From CADDYT01 sp035294125 (lineage in GTDB: Bacteria; Chloroflexota; Ktedonobacteria; Ktedonobacterales; Ktedonobacteraceae), in NCBI GenBank assembly GCA_035294125.1, contig DATGLM010000049.1:248001-312000 (forward strand): a stretch of DNA of 64,000 nt, written 5' to 3'. Positions 47,566 through 56,840 of this stretch are shown in pieces. A model generated the notes under the pieces. That model had not been told where the DNA came from. It saw only the letters and a list, made by a program, of their open reading frames with translations, and searched no databases. Position numbers and translations under genes: made by a program. The stretch's first letter is position 1, and every line of letters starts with the position of its first letter.

Positions 47566-50500
47566 ATGGAGCAGTCGGCCCTACTAACGATCATACGAAC
47601 CGATAATCTCTATCGATTTCGTCTCGACCTGCCCGATAATCTGACTCATGGCAGCCAGGAATATGTAACCGAACTAAACGCGGAGATGGCTGAGCGGTTG
47701 CGGCGTAACCTGCAGGGAGCGGCGCAACACATGCAGATGCTGGCCTTTGCTGAGGCGAAGCGGCAGACAACAAAAATGAGCGTCCTCAGTGACTCACCTC
47801 TGAAATTGGGCAGCTTTTTGTTCGATACATTGATACCGCCCACGCTCCAGGATACCCTGCGCCGTCTCGACGGCACCTTGATCCTGAACACCAATACACC
47901 TGATATTCCCTGGGAGGCGCTTTTTGATAGCGCAAAATCGGGGCGTTTCCTCTGTCAGTCACTGAGTATCGGGCGGCAGATCAGTCGCGGGCGCGATACG
48001 CTCAATCGTGTGGCGCTGCCAGATCGAACGCGGAAATTGAACGTGGGGCGGCGCGAACCGACGGGGCTTTCGGTGCTTTTCCTGGTGAATCCGACGGAAG
48101 AGCATCCACTGGCCGAGGAAGAGGTTGCTGCGCTCTGCACCTCCCTACCCGAAGCGATCTCGCGTATCATTCTCTACAGGCAGCATGCGAACCAGTTAGA
48201 GATGCGCATGCGTATCGGCGCGGATAATCCACAGGTGCTGCACTATGCGGGGCCGCTGCCTATTTCCTCGGCGGGCGAACCGGTGCTGGCGCTGGCCGGG
48301 AGTTCGCGCCTGGATGGCAGCGCTGTTGAGCAACTTTTCCAGTCCCTGCCAAAACGCCCGCTCATCTTCCTGAGCTATCAGAGCGACGAGGGGCATGGTC
48401 GCAATGGCAGCATGGCAACGAGCCAGCAGGAGCGGGAAGAGACGATGGAGCGCCTGGCGGCGAATCTCATTACGGCAGGCGCCGGGGCTGTACTCGTCTC
48501 TCGTTGGCCGGTCAATACGGCCCGTCTGCGTGAGTTCGCGGTGCTATTCTATCAGGAAGTGGCTGATGGCGTCGCGTTGGGAGAAGCCCTGCGCCGGACG
48601 CGAGTCAGTATGGCGCGGCAGCGGCCAGAGGATGTGTCCTGGCTCTCGTTCCTGCTCTATGGTGACCCGGCCCAACGCCTTGTCACCGTTTCCGCCGCCA
48701 GCAAAGAGCGCGGCTACGAGCCGGACTACGATGCCATTGACGATAGTCAGGTCATGCCCACGATTTTCCCCAATCCCAATGTGCTTGATCGCCGCTTCTT
48801 GAAAGAGGTGCTGGGCCTCGCGCTGGCCGAGGCGCGCCGCATGCGCAAAGACTATCTGGGCACACCCCACCTGTTCATCGCGCTGACCAAACTGGATGGC
48901 GGCTGCACGCAGGATGCCCTGCGCACCCTGGGCTTCTCGCCCAAGCAGGTGCGAGATGTCATTCGCCTCGCGCTTGGCAACGGCAAGGCCAGCGGCGATA
49001 CGCCCATTCTGCCAACGCGGCGCTGCAAAGAGATCTTGCAGACGGCGGAGCGCCTGGCCCTCAACGCCGGGTCCACCGCCATTGATGAGCGTGCCATCGC
49101 GCAGGCAGTGTTGAGCGAAGGTGATGGCGTCACCCACGAACTGCTCACCAAGCTGGGCATCAATCCAGCACAACTGATCGATCTTTGCCTGTCGAGCAGC
49201 GCGCACGCCCTGCTGGAACTCGTTCCCTCGGCTAGCGCCGACCCCATTGCCGCACCGATTGAGATGCCGGGCAGCCTCAATATCGATAATGGCGCGAAGG
49301 GGGGCACCTCGACGCTGGATCGGTTGGGGCGCGATCTGACGAAGCAGGCCGGTCAGAAGCTGTTGACGCCTCTGGTGGGGCGCGAGAAAGAATTGCGCCA
49401 GTTGATCCAGACCCTCATGCTCAAAGATCGGAACAATCCTATCCTGATCGGTGAGTCGGGCGTGGGCAAGACGACGATTATCGGCGGTCTGGCGCAGCGC
49501 ATCGTCGATGGGAAGGTGCCGCCAGAACTGCGCGGCAAACGCCTGATCGAACTGTCCGCCAGTTCTCTGGTGGCCGGCACCAAGTACCGGGGTGAATTTG
49601 AAGAGCGCCTGCTGAAGGTGCTGGAAGAGGCAGAAAGCAGCGGCAACATTATCCTGTTTATCGACGAGATGCACCTGCTCATCGGCACGGGACGAGCCGC
49701 CGATGGCAGCATCGATGCCGCCGGTATTCTCAAGCCTGCCCTGGCCGGTGGGAGGTTGCGCTGCATCGGCGCGACTACGCCGCAGGAGTATCGCACTATC
49801 GAGAAGGATGCGGCAATGGAACGCCGCTTGCGCCCGATTATGATTGAGGAACCCACTCCCGACGAGGCGCTGGAGATTCTGACGGGGATGCGCGGCTTAT
49901 ACGAGGACCATCACCATGTTATCATCACGAACGAGGCACTGCATGCCGCCGTGCATCTTTCCGTGCAATACCTGCCTAACCTGCGCCTGCCTGACAAAGC
50001 GTGCAGCGTGCTCGACGAAGCTTGCTCCCGCGCGCGTGTCTTCTCCATTGAGGACGAATCGCCGGAGCAGGACGATCGTGACGAGGTGGGGCAGCCGCCG
50101 GTAATTGTACCTGCCATGATCGCGGAGGTGATCTCTGCTCGTACCGGCATTCCTGTGCAGGCGCCGGGGCGCGAGGAGCGCGATCGCCTGCTCAACCTGG
50201 AAGCGCGTCTGAAGGCGCGAGTCGTTGGTCAGGACGAGGCCATCCGACGTGTAACGCAGGCGATTCAGGTTGCGCGAGCCGGGTTGAAGCCGCGCAATCG
50301 CCCATCGGGCGTCTTTCTCTTCCTGGGGCCGACCGGTGTAGGCAAAACAGAACTGGCACGAGCACTGGCCGCCGAAGTCTTTGGCTCCGATGAACACCTG
50401 ATTCGTGTCGATATGTCGGAATATATGGAGAAACACGCCGTTTCGCGCATGATCGGCGCGCCTCCCGGCTATGTGGGCTACGACCAGGAGGGGCAACTCA

Positions 50501-51177
50501 CCGGCAAGCTGCGCCGCCGCCCACACTGTGTTGTCCTGCTCGACGAGGTGGAAAAGGCCCATCCCGAAGTGTTCGATCTCTTCCTGCAAGTCTTCGATGC
50601 CGGTCGCCTGACCGATGCGCAGGGCCATACCGTCGATGCGCAACACGCCATCTGGATTATGACCTCCAATGTTGGGACAGATATGCTGGGCCGCTCCCTA
50701 CCCAGTGGATTCCGCGCCACGATGAAAGGAACCGCTGAAGAGATGCAGCGCGACCGGCTGATGGAGCGCCTGCGCCAGACTTTTCGCCCGGAGTTTCTGA
50801 ACCGTGTCGACGAAGTGGTCATCTTCCACCCGCTCAACGAGGAGCAGGCGCGAGCCATTACACGCCTGCAAATGAATGAACTGGCAACGCGCCTGCTGGA
50901 GCAAGGTCTGGTCTTGCAGGCGGATGACAGTACCATCGATCTGCTCTGTAAAGAGGGCTTCAGCCAGACGCAGGGCGCTCGCCCACTGCGCCGCGTCATC
51001 GAGCGCCTGCTCACCGTCCCGCTTAGCCTGCGTATTCTGCTCGGCAACATCCCTGAACACGGCGAGGTACACGTCGCGGCCGCCGATGGCAAACTTGCCA
51101 TTGACATCACCGCGCCATTTGCCGAGACGGAAGAGGCGGAGGAGGCGGAGATCGAGAAAAGCATGGAAGAAGCATAA
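47566..51177 (+). CDS. Pseudo-CHAT / Clp-N / double AAA+ unfoldase fusion
   Basis: A 1,203-residue cytoplasmic protein. Residues 1-390 are a CHAT (caspase-like) domain: the fold motifs VLHYAG, RPLIFLSYQSDEG, GAGAVLVSRWPVN and SFLLYGDPAQR are clear, but the catalytic histidine position is P230 (HYAGP) and the catalytic cysteine region is S-Y-Q-S (Y271), with no nearby cysteine. A Clp N-domain covers about 410-560 (YLGTPHLFIALT). AAA+ module 1 has Walker A GESGVGKTT (K635) and IDEMH; module 2 has GPTGVGKTE (K927), LDEVEKAHPEVF and a ClpB_D2-small end. The ClpB-type long coiled-coil middle domain is missing. The ClpP-docking loop position reads LPSGF, not a canonical IGF. The start fits the promoter; a TTG at 47470 would coincide with the transcription start. 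Confidence 0.88.
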   Translation: MEQSALLTIIRTDNLYRFRLDLPDNLTHGSQEYVTELNAEMAERLRRNLQGAAQHMQMLAFAEAKRQTTKMSVLSDSPLKLGSFLFDTLIPPTLQDTLRRLDGTLILNTNTPDIPWEALFDSAKSGRFLCQSLSIGRQISRGRDTLNRVALPDRTRKLNVGRREPTGLSVLFLVNPTEEHPLAEEEVAALCTSLPEAISRIILYRQHANQLEMRMRIGADNPQVLHYAGPLPISSAGEPVLALAGSSRLDGSAVEQLFQSLPKRPLIFLSYQSDEGHGRNGSMATSQQEREETMERLAANLITAGAGAVLVSRWPVNTARLREFAVLFYQEVADGVALGEALRRTRVSMARQRPEDVSWLSFLLYGDPAQRLVTVSAASKERGYEPDYDAIDDSQVMPTIFPNPNVLDRRFLKEVLGLALAEARRMRKDYLGTPHLFIALTKLDGGCTQDALRTLGFSPKQVRDVIRLALGNGKASGDTPILPTRRCKEILQTAERLALNAGSTAIDERAIAQAVLSEGDGVTHELLTKLGINPAQLIDLCLSSSAHALLELVPSASADPIAAPIEMPGSLNIDNGAKGGTSTLDRLGRDLTKQAGQKLLTPLVGREKELRQLIQTLMLKDRNNPILIGESGVGKTTIIGGLAQRIVDGKVPPELRGKRLIELSASSLVAGTKYRGEFEERLLKVLEEAESSGNIILFIDEMHLLIGTGRAADGSIDAAGILKPALAGGRLRCIGATTPQEYRTIEKDAAMERRLRPIMIEEPTPDEALEILTGMRGLYEDHHHVIITNEALHAAVHLSVQYLPNLRLPDKACSVLDEACSRARVFSIEDESPEQDDRDEVGQPPVIVPAMIAEVISARTGIPVQAPGREERDRLLNLEARLKARVVGQDEAIRRVTQAIQVARAGLKPRNRPSGVFLFLGPTGVGKTELARALAAEVFGSDEHLIRVDMSEYMEKHAVSRMIGAPPGYVGYDQEGQLTGKLRRRPHCVVLLDEVEKAHPEVFDLFLQVFDAGRLTDAQGHTVDAQHAIWIMTSNVGTDMLGRSLPSGFRATMKGTAEEMQRDRLMERLRQTFRPEFLNRVDEVVIFHPLNEEQARAITRLQMNELATRLLEQGLVLQADDSTIDLLCKEGFSQTQGARPLRRVIERLLTVPLSLRILLGNIPEHGEVHVAAADGKLAIDITAPFAETEEAEEAEIEKSMEEA

Positions 51178-51786
51178 GCTGGGAAGTCTGGCAGTGGCGA
51201 TGATCGCATCTGGCTGGAGCATCGTTGTGACGGTTCACTGTCGGAGTCGCGAGCGCTGTGCATACCGGAGCGAGGCTCGACGGCGCGCTTCCCCATGTGC
51301 TCGCGCTCAACGACGAAAGCCGGAGCAATGCTCAATAGCACAAATTGGCACCCGTTCAATCACCACCACCAGTATCAGTATACACCTGCTTCCTTCACTC
51401 TCCCTTTGTTATCACTTAATGTGCGTTCCGCTGTCTATCTGTCGGCAAGCGTTCTTCTGAGCGGAAACGCACTATCCTCTGTCGGCAGCGATAACCACCA
51501 TACAGAAGATTTTCTCGTCAGTCTTACATAAGACAAGCTCATCTTACACAAGAGATTCTTGCATCAGCGACAGACGATCATCATCGCCGGGCAAAATGTT
51601 ATAGCTCATGATACACAAAGGCATAAAAACAATCCCTTTGCGATGATCTAGAATGATGCGCGGCTCGTACATATGCCAGCAAAACGGGGAAGGCCCTTAA
51701 CAGGTGAGAGGCTTTCTCCAATGTCTATCCTATCATGAGCTGGCTGACCTTGCTGAACAGGGTCAAGCAGAAAGGACACAGAATTT
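51178..51786. other. Gene-poor stretch after the CHAT-Clp gene
   Basis: No convincing gene. The only structure noticed is a stem of GTGCGTTCCGCT (51421-51432) with AGCGGAAACGCAC (51460-51472), paired with one bulged base around a 27-nt loop. It is too far from the preceding stop to be its terminator. Confidence 0.5.
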
Positions 51787-52191
51787 ATGAGCAGCATTCG
51801 TTTCGTTCCGACGTGGCTGCATGGCATCTTCGATTATGTTGGAGGTGTCGGCTTGATTGCAGCCCCCTTTGTCTTCGGCTTTTTCTCAACAGGTGGTCCG
51901 GCTGTTATCCTGCCAATGGTGCTTGGCGTCGGCCTCATCATCTATAGCCTCCTGACCAATTACGAGCGAGGCATTCGCGCCTTGAAGTTTATCCCGATGC
52001 CGGTACACCTGGTGCTGGATTTTGTGGCCTCTGCCCTGCTCGCCCTTTCACCCTTCATCTTCGGCTTTTACAAGGATGCTCCTAACGTCTGGTTGCCTCA
52101 CGTCATCGCCGGAGTGGGTGTGATCGCGCTCGTCCTGGTCTCGCAGACGCGTCCGTATGCCAGGATGAAAGCGGCTGCTCAGCACGCATAG
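51787..52191 (+). CDS. SPW-repeat-like four-helix membrane protein
   Basis: A 134-residue integral membrane protein with four hydrophobic segments arranged as two similar pairs: each pair contains a (A/S)PF-(V/I)-FGF motif (APFVFGFF near residue 26, SPFIFGFY near 82), as in SPW-repeat proteins. The start at 51787 follows AGAAAGGACA. No operon partner. Function unknown; the family is widespread in soil bacteria and cyanobacteria. Confidence 0.75.
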   Translation: MSSIRFVPTWLHGIFDYVGGVGLIAAPFVFGFFSTGGPAVILPMVLGVGLIIYSLLTNYERGIRALKFIPMPVHLVLDFVASALLALSPFIFGFYKDAPNVWLPHVIAGVGVIALVLVSQTRPYARMKAAAQHA

Positions 52192-52264
52192 CTTCGCTGT
52201 TGTGCAGGACCTCCTGAATTACGAGAGCGTTTGTCGAGGAGAGAGACCGGGCGTGGGGAACACG

Positions 52265-52273
52265 TGATATAAT
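52265..52273 (+). promoter_or_regulatory. Extended -10 promoter for the small zinc-finger gene
   Basis: TGATATAAT (52265-52273) matches the extended -10 pattern TGnTATAAT, which does not need a -35. The start site would be near 52280, 84 nt before the small gene. Confidence 0.55.
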
Positions 52274-52363
52274 ATGGGTGAGACAATACCTCATGGAGAA
52301 AGTGCCCTGTGATGAGAGGGCCGCTTTCTAAACACATACATCAAATTCAGGAGCTCTTTATAG

Positions 52364-52537
52364 ATGAAAGCTGTTAAAACACACGTTGGACGCTGCGATA
52401 CATGTGGTGAGCCAGCGGCGTATGCTCAGTTGCTTCCGGCAGGTCGTACCTTCCGTTTTTGCGAGCAGCATGTCCCGCCACTGGTCAAAAAACAGGCCGA
52501 GGCTGCGGAAGCGGCGAATAAGGGAACAAAGAAGTAG
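52364..52537 (+). CDS. 57-residue zinc-finger-like protein
   Basis: A small gene with AGGAG upstream of its ATG and an extended -10 promoter. The product is basic, begins MKAVKTHVGRCDTCGEPAAY and has a C-x2-C ... C-x2-H arrangement (C11, C14, C33 or C34, and the histidine three residues later), a typical zinc knuckle. The C-terminal 20 residues are lysine/alanine-rich and helical (KKQAEAAEAANKGTKK). It is followed 6 nt later by a terminator. No known function; an RNA-, DNA- or protein-binding role is only a guess. Confidence 0.7.
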   Translation: MKAVKTHVGRCDTCGEPAAYAQLLPAGRTFRFCEQHVPPLVKKQAEAAEAANKGTKK

Positions 52538-52543
52538 GCCATA

Positions 52544-52603
52544 AGCAGCATGAGTAAGGCGACGGGAAGGCAAGCGCTTTCCCGTCGCCTTACTCATGCT
52601 GCT
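52544..52603. terminator. Bidirectional hairpin between the small zinc-finger gene and the sensor kinase
   Basis: Two perfect 24-nt arms (52544-52567, 52580-52603) with a 12-nt centre. The right arm contains the stop codon of the convergent kinase gene (52590-52592). Confidence 0.85.
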
Positions 52604-55600
52604 GATAGGATGCCATTGGCAGCTTGATATGGAAGATTGAGCCTTCGCCGGGGATGCCGCTGCTCTCGATCCAGATGGTGCCGTGCATGGCTTCTACGAG
52701 GCGGCGCGAGATGTAGAGGCCGAGGCCGGAGCCGCGAATGGGACTGTTGATGTCACTTTCCAGCCGCACGAAGCGCTGGAAGAGTTGTGCCTGATCCTCT
52801 GGCGCGATGCCCTTGCCTTTGTCAGAGATACTGATAACGATATATGACTCCTGATCGATGACTGCGCGGGCCGAGTAGGTGATGGGTGTGCCCGGCGGCG
52901 AATATTTCAGGGCATTGGTGCTGATATTCATGAGCACCTGCCGCAAGCGCCCAGGGTCGGCCTGCACGAACAGGGGCGCCGGAATCTGCACGCGCAGTTC
53001 GCGTTCCTCTTTCGTCAGTTGCGGCTCGATCAGCATGACTACGCCGTCAATCATCTCCTCCAGCGAGACTGTTTCCAGGTGAACGGGGCGCAGACCAGCT
53101 TCAGTTTCCAGGCGGCTGGCATCCATGACATTGTCCAGCAGCAGCACCAGCTCATCGCAACTGCGCTGCACCTTCTGCAAAAATTCCCGCCGTTGCTCGG
53201 GTGGCAGCATCTCATCATACTGGGCCAGCAGTTCGAGATAGCCCTGCACGGCAGTCAGCGGCGTGCGTAATTCGTGTGAGGCAGTAATCATAAACTGATC
53301 CTTGAGTTGATCCAGTTCTTGCAGGCGCTGGTGCGCGGCGAGCTGCTGCTGGTAGAGCAGGGCGTTGTTGAAAGCAACGGCGGCTTGCTCCGAGAAGTCT
53401 TGTGCAAGGGAGAGGTCGGTGAATTCAAATGAGCGTTTATCATGAGTACCGGATGGGACGGAACGGCCCAGAATGAGCAGGGCGGTAGCGTCTCCGTAGG
53501 CGATGAGCGGCGCCAGGATTGCTGTTTGCACGTGTCGGCTCTTCAGCAACTCACGGAGCGAGGAGGACTGCTGAGATGGCTCTTGCAAGAAACGCGGGGC
53601 CTGGTATGAGCCAGGGCGGGGGAGTGGCAGAGAGATCGGGTTAAGAGAGAAATCATCGTCGAGCGAGCAGGCGGAATGGGTGGAGATCAGCATAGGCTGG
53701 AGCGAGTGGAGGGCCTGCGCATCGGGGTCTCGGGCAGGAAGGACGGGCCACTCCTCCGTCGCGACGCCTGGCTCCTGCTCGCTTACATAAGCGGCCAGTG
53801 GCACCATCTTCCCATCGTCAGTTGAGCCATAGAGCAGGGCATAATCGGCGCGCAGGGCATTGGCCCCTTCGCGACAGATAAACTGGTGGATTTCCGCCGG
53901 TTCGACGACGGCGGAATTGAGCCTGGTGGCGATATTTGCCATTGCCTTCGCAAATATCTCGTGTTCGCGGGCCGTCTGATAGAGCTGGACGTGCTCGATG
54001 GCGGCGGCTGCAAGCTCGCTATAGCGCCTGGCAACGTAATGTTCGTCCTCACTAAAGGGCTGCATGGCACGGCGCGAGAAGGCCAGGCTGCCCAGCGTTT
54101 TCTCTTTATAGGTCAGTGGCATGAACAGAGTTGTGTGGATGCCCTGCTCGCTCTGCCAGCGCTCGACTTCCGGGGGCAGCGCCAGCGCCTGATCGGGCCA
54201 GAAAACCTCCACCTGTTTCCTGTTCAGGACCGTGCAGAACGGAGTACGGGAGCCATGCAAACGGCAGGTGAAAGGTTCGGGCGAAGGGATGCCGGGGAGA
54301 GCTGCTGCGGCCCGTACTAGCAGGTGAGAGTACGCGCTCAGTGGTCGGTCCTGCTCCTCGATCAGAATAAGCATGGCCGACTCGAAGCCCAGCTCAGTGA
54401 TTGCCATATTCACGATGCCCGTCAAAAGGAGGTCAAGTTCAAAGATTTTGCTGAGCTGCGTGCTCAAATCTTGCAGGTGTTCGGAGGCTTCACGTCGCTG
54501 CTCCCGTTCTTGTAGAAGCCGTTCGTTTTCTCGCAAGATGAGGAGATGGCGTGCGGTCATCAGAATGCCCACGGCGGCAGTAAGCAAAACCAGCAGGGTA
54601 GAGGTACTGTTGTTGTCCAACGCGACCTCGCTGTAAAGCATGAGAATAATCAGGGCAGCAGGTGGAAGGTAGATGAGCATTCCTCTCAACCGGTTCGGCA
54701 CGCCTCTGTTCCTGCTGCGCGCCAGGAGTATCTTTGGGCGTGTGATTGAGCGCCGCGGTAATGTATTCTCGTTATATGCCCTTTGTAGCAGAGATGTATA
54801 TTGATAGAGCGCGGCAAGGCCGATGAGTATGTAGCCGATGAACCAGAAAGGGTCAATATAGGGCGTACCGGTGAAGTATGTATTGTTCGCGATAGTGTAG
54901 GCATAAGCGCTATCTGCGAAGACTATTGAGAGGATGCCCGCTGCGCAAATGAGCAGGGATGGGTAAAGAATGTGAGCCGTGCGCGTCTGGAAAAAGAGAA
55001 TAATGGCGGACAGGAGCACGATATCCCAGCAAGGGTAGGAGAGCACGGTGATGAGTGTGGGCAGCGGCACATGCGCCGCTTTTTGCAGGAGAAAGACTTT
55101 GCTGAGCAAGAAAAACCAGCTCACCCCGAAAAGGCAGAGTGTCGTGATCAATGCATCGAGTCCGATACGCGGGTGAAAACGCCTCTTCCCACTTTGCTTT
55201 GGCAGAATGAGCAATCCGGCGAAGCCACAGATATAGAAGAGCGTGAAGCCAATGTCGGAGGTCGATGGAACCGGGTTGAGATAGCCACGCTGTTCCAGAA
55301 TGGGGTAGTCAAAGCCACCCGCGCTGTTGGCGAGCAGGCCAATGCCGATCAATAACCAGGCAAGCTGATAGCGCGACTCCATCTTCACCGGTCCATAGCG
55401 CATGCGATAGGCGGTCACAAAGGCCCACCACGCGCCGATGAGCGAGGAAGCGGCATACAAGCTGTCGGAGAAGAGGGTGACAGTATATTGTCCACCAATG
55501 CGAAAAACGAGCCAGTATACGCTCAGGCTGACAATCGCAAAGGTGGCGATCGCCGCGAGATAGTTCTGGAAATACAACTTCCCCAGATAGCTTCGAGTCA

Positions 55601-55625
55601 ACCGTTCGACCGCAATAGCTTTCAT
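52590..55625 (-). CDS. Large membrane sensor histidine kinase with two GAF-like domains
   Basis: A 1,011-residue hybrid-free sensor. The first 340 residues contain about ten hydrophobic helices in a MASE-like arrangement. A coiled-coil linker (about 345-385) leads to a first GAF domain (about 395-555, with MLILIEEQDRPLSAY and HTTLFMPLTYKEKTLGSLAFSRR) and a second, divergent GAF (about 570-760). The HisKA domain holds H784 (ITASHELRTPLTAVQGY) and the ATPase domain NALKYSPPGT, DKGKGI and GSGLGLYISRRL. The start at 55625 follows ACGGAGG; an ATG eight codons earlier is possible. No response regulator is adjacent, so the partner is elsewhere. Confidence 0.92.
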   Translation of the reverse strand: MKAIAVERLTRSYLGKLYFQNYLAAIATFAIVSLSVYWLVFRIGGQYTVTLFSDSLYAASSLIGAWWAFVTAYRMRYGPVKMESRYQLAWLLIGIGLLANSAGGFDYPILEQRGYLNPVPSTSDIGFTLFYICGFAGLLILPKQSGKRRFHPRIGLDALITTLCLFGVSWFFLLSKVFLLQKAAHVPLPTLITVLSYPCWDIVLLSAIILFFQTRTAHILYPSLLICAAGILSIVFADSAYAYTIANNTYFTGTPYIDPFWFIGYILIGLAALYQYTSLLQRAYNENTLPRRSITRPKILLARSRNRGVPNRLRGMLIYLPPAALIILMLYSEVALDNNSTSTLLVLLTAAVGILMTARHLLILRENERLLQEREQRREASEHLQDLSTQLSKIFELDLLLTGIVNMAITELGFESAMLILIEEQDRPLSAYSHLLVRAAAALPGIPSPEPFTCRLHGSRTPFCTVLNRKQVEVFWPDQALALPPEVERWQSEQGIHTTLFMPLTYKEKTLGSLAFSRRAMQPFSEDEHYVARRYSELAAAAIEHVQLYQTAREHEIFAKAMANIATRLNSAVVEPAEIHQFICREGANALRADYALLYGSTDDGKMVPLAAYVSEQEPGVATEEWPVLPARDPDAQALHSLQPMLISTHSACSLDDDFSLNPISLPLPRPGSYQAPRFLQEPSQQSSSLRELLKSRHVQTAILAPLIAYGDATALLILGRSVPSGTHDKRSFEFTDLSLAQDFSEQAAVAFNNALLYQQQLAAHQRLQELDQLKDQFMITASHELRTPLTAVQGYLELLAQYDEMLPPEQRREFLQKVQRSCDELVLLLDNVMDASRLETEAGLRPVHLETVSLEEMIDGVVMLIEPQLTKEERELRVQIPAPLFVQADPGRLRQVLMNISTNALKYSPPGTPITYSARAVIDQESYIVISISDKGKGIAPEDQAQLFQRFVRLESDINSPIRGSGLGLYISRRLVEAMHGTIWIESSGIPGEGSIFHIKLPMASYQQHE

Positions 55626-55847
55626 CGTACCTCCGTCAGGAGCGCACATACCAGCATCAATGAATCTCGTCGAAAGTATACTAGAAACGTAACGGGTGAG
55701 TCAACGAAATATTCCGACAAATTGAGACTGGAAAAGGATACTGGCAGACAGACAGTATTCTCTCTCTCTTATCCTGTATCTTTTCTCCCCCCCTTTTTTC
55801 CTATCGGCATTGATGCGCATAATAGAAGCATACGAGAGAGTCGTTCC

Positions 55848-55940
55848 CATGTCATTGTGAGCGAGGGCGAAGAATCTGAGGTGAGCCGGGTCGAACAGAT
55901 GATTACTCGAGATTCTTCGCCTTCGCTCACAATGATATGT
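55848..55940. repeat. Palindromic repeat of the CATGTCATTCTGA family, copy 3
   Basis: A 93-bp element whose ends are nearly perfect inverted repeats of about 31 bp: CATGTCATTGTGAGCGAGGG at 55848-55867 and on to GAAGAATCT, mirrored by 55910-55940 with two differences. It sits 27 bp upstream of the BKACE gene and would overlap its promoter region. Confidence 0.85.
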
Positions 55941-55966
55941 CTGGATAAGTAAGAAAGGAGGTTACA

Positions 55967-56791
55967 ATGCAGCCCGTTATGATTACTGCTGCTCTGGTCG
56001 GCGCGGAGGTCAGCAGGGAGCAGCAGCCCTCTCTACCTGTTACGCCTGCTGAGATTATTGCCTCGGCTGTAGAATGTTATGAGGCCGGTGCCTCTATTAT
56101 CCATATTCACGTGCGTGACGCAGTGGGAAACGCAACGCAGGATGCCAGCCTCTTTCGAGAGGTGGTGGCGGGTATTCGTTCGCGCTGTGATGCGATTACG
56201 CAGGTGTCCACCGGTGGCGCTGTCTGGATGAGCGCCGAAGAGCGTCTGCAGAGCATTGAATGCGCGCCGGATATGGCAACCCTGACGACGGGCACCGTCA
56301 ATTTTGGCAACGATGTCTTCATGAATAACCGGGGGCTGGTGGAGACGTTCGCGCGGCGACTACGCGAAGCCGGTATTGTGCCGGAGATCGAGGTGTTCGA
56401 TGTGGGCATGATCGACGAAGCTATGCGTCTGCGCAGCATGGGCCTGATCAGCGACCCGCTGCATTTCGATTTCGTGATGGGCGTTCCCGGCGGCATCGGC
56501 CCCGACCCGGCTCATCTTGTCCACATGGTGCGCAGCCTGCCAGCGGGCAGCAGTTGGAGTGTCGCGGGCATAGGTCGTCATCAGTTGACGCTGGGAACGA
56601 TTGCCCTGGCGATGGGCGGCCACGTGCGCGTCGGCTTCGAGGACAATATTTTTTATCGTAAGGGGCAACTGGCGCGCAGCAATGCCGAACTGGTGGCCCG
56701 TATCGTCCGCCTTGCCAGAGAACTGGATCGCCCTGTGGCAACGCCCGCACAGGCCAGAGAGATGTTGCAATTGGAGCGCTACCACACCTGA
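55967..56791 (+). CDS. BKACE-family (DUF849) beta-keto acid cleavage enzyme
   Basis: A 274-residue zinc enzyme that condenses a beta-keto acid with acetyl-CoA or cleaves it, first characterised in lysine fermentation as 3-keto-5-aminohexanoate cleavage enzyme. Zinc-site residues are visible: H46 and H48 (IIHIHVRD), E14 (GAEVSREQ) and E225 (RVGFEDN). The TIM-barrel landmarks VSTGGAVWM, ATLTTGTVNFG and FDVGMIDEA fit. The specific substrate varies widely in the family and is not assigned. GGAGG precedes the ATG. It is not in an amino-acid fermentation cluster. Confidence 0.92.
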   Translation: MQPVMITAALVGAEVSREQQPSLPVTPAEIIASAVECYEAGASIIHIHVRDAVGNATQDASLFREVVAGIRSRCDAITQVSTGGAVWMSAEERLQSIECAPDMATLTTGTVNFGNDVFMNNRGLVETFARRLREAGIVPEIEVFDVGMIDEAMRLRSMGLISDPLHFDFVMGVPGGIGPDPAHLVHMVRSLPAGSSWSVAGIGRHQLTLGTIALAMGGHVRVGFEDNIFYRKGQLARSNAELVARIVRLARELDRPVATPAQAREMLQLERYHT

Positions 56792-56840
56792 AGCAAGCAG
56801 CGCACAACCTCCTTTTCTTGCTGCTTGCTTCAGGTGTGGT
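56781..56840. terminator. Bidirectional hairpin at the end of the BKACE gene
   Basis: Perfect 20-bp arms (56781-56800, 56821-56840) around a 20-nt loop that contains CTTTTCTT. The left arm includes the BKACE stop codon (56789-56791), and the right arm ends one base before the stop of the convergent membrane protein gene. Confidence 0.85.

Noticed and set aside
55488..55952. 154-residue frame upstream of the BKACE gene
   Set aside because: It runs through the start of the sensor kinase gene in antisense and across the palindromic element; no signals.
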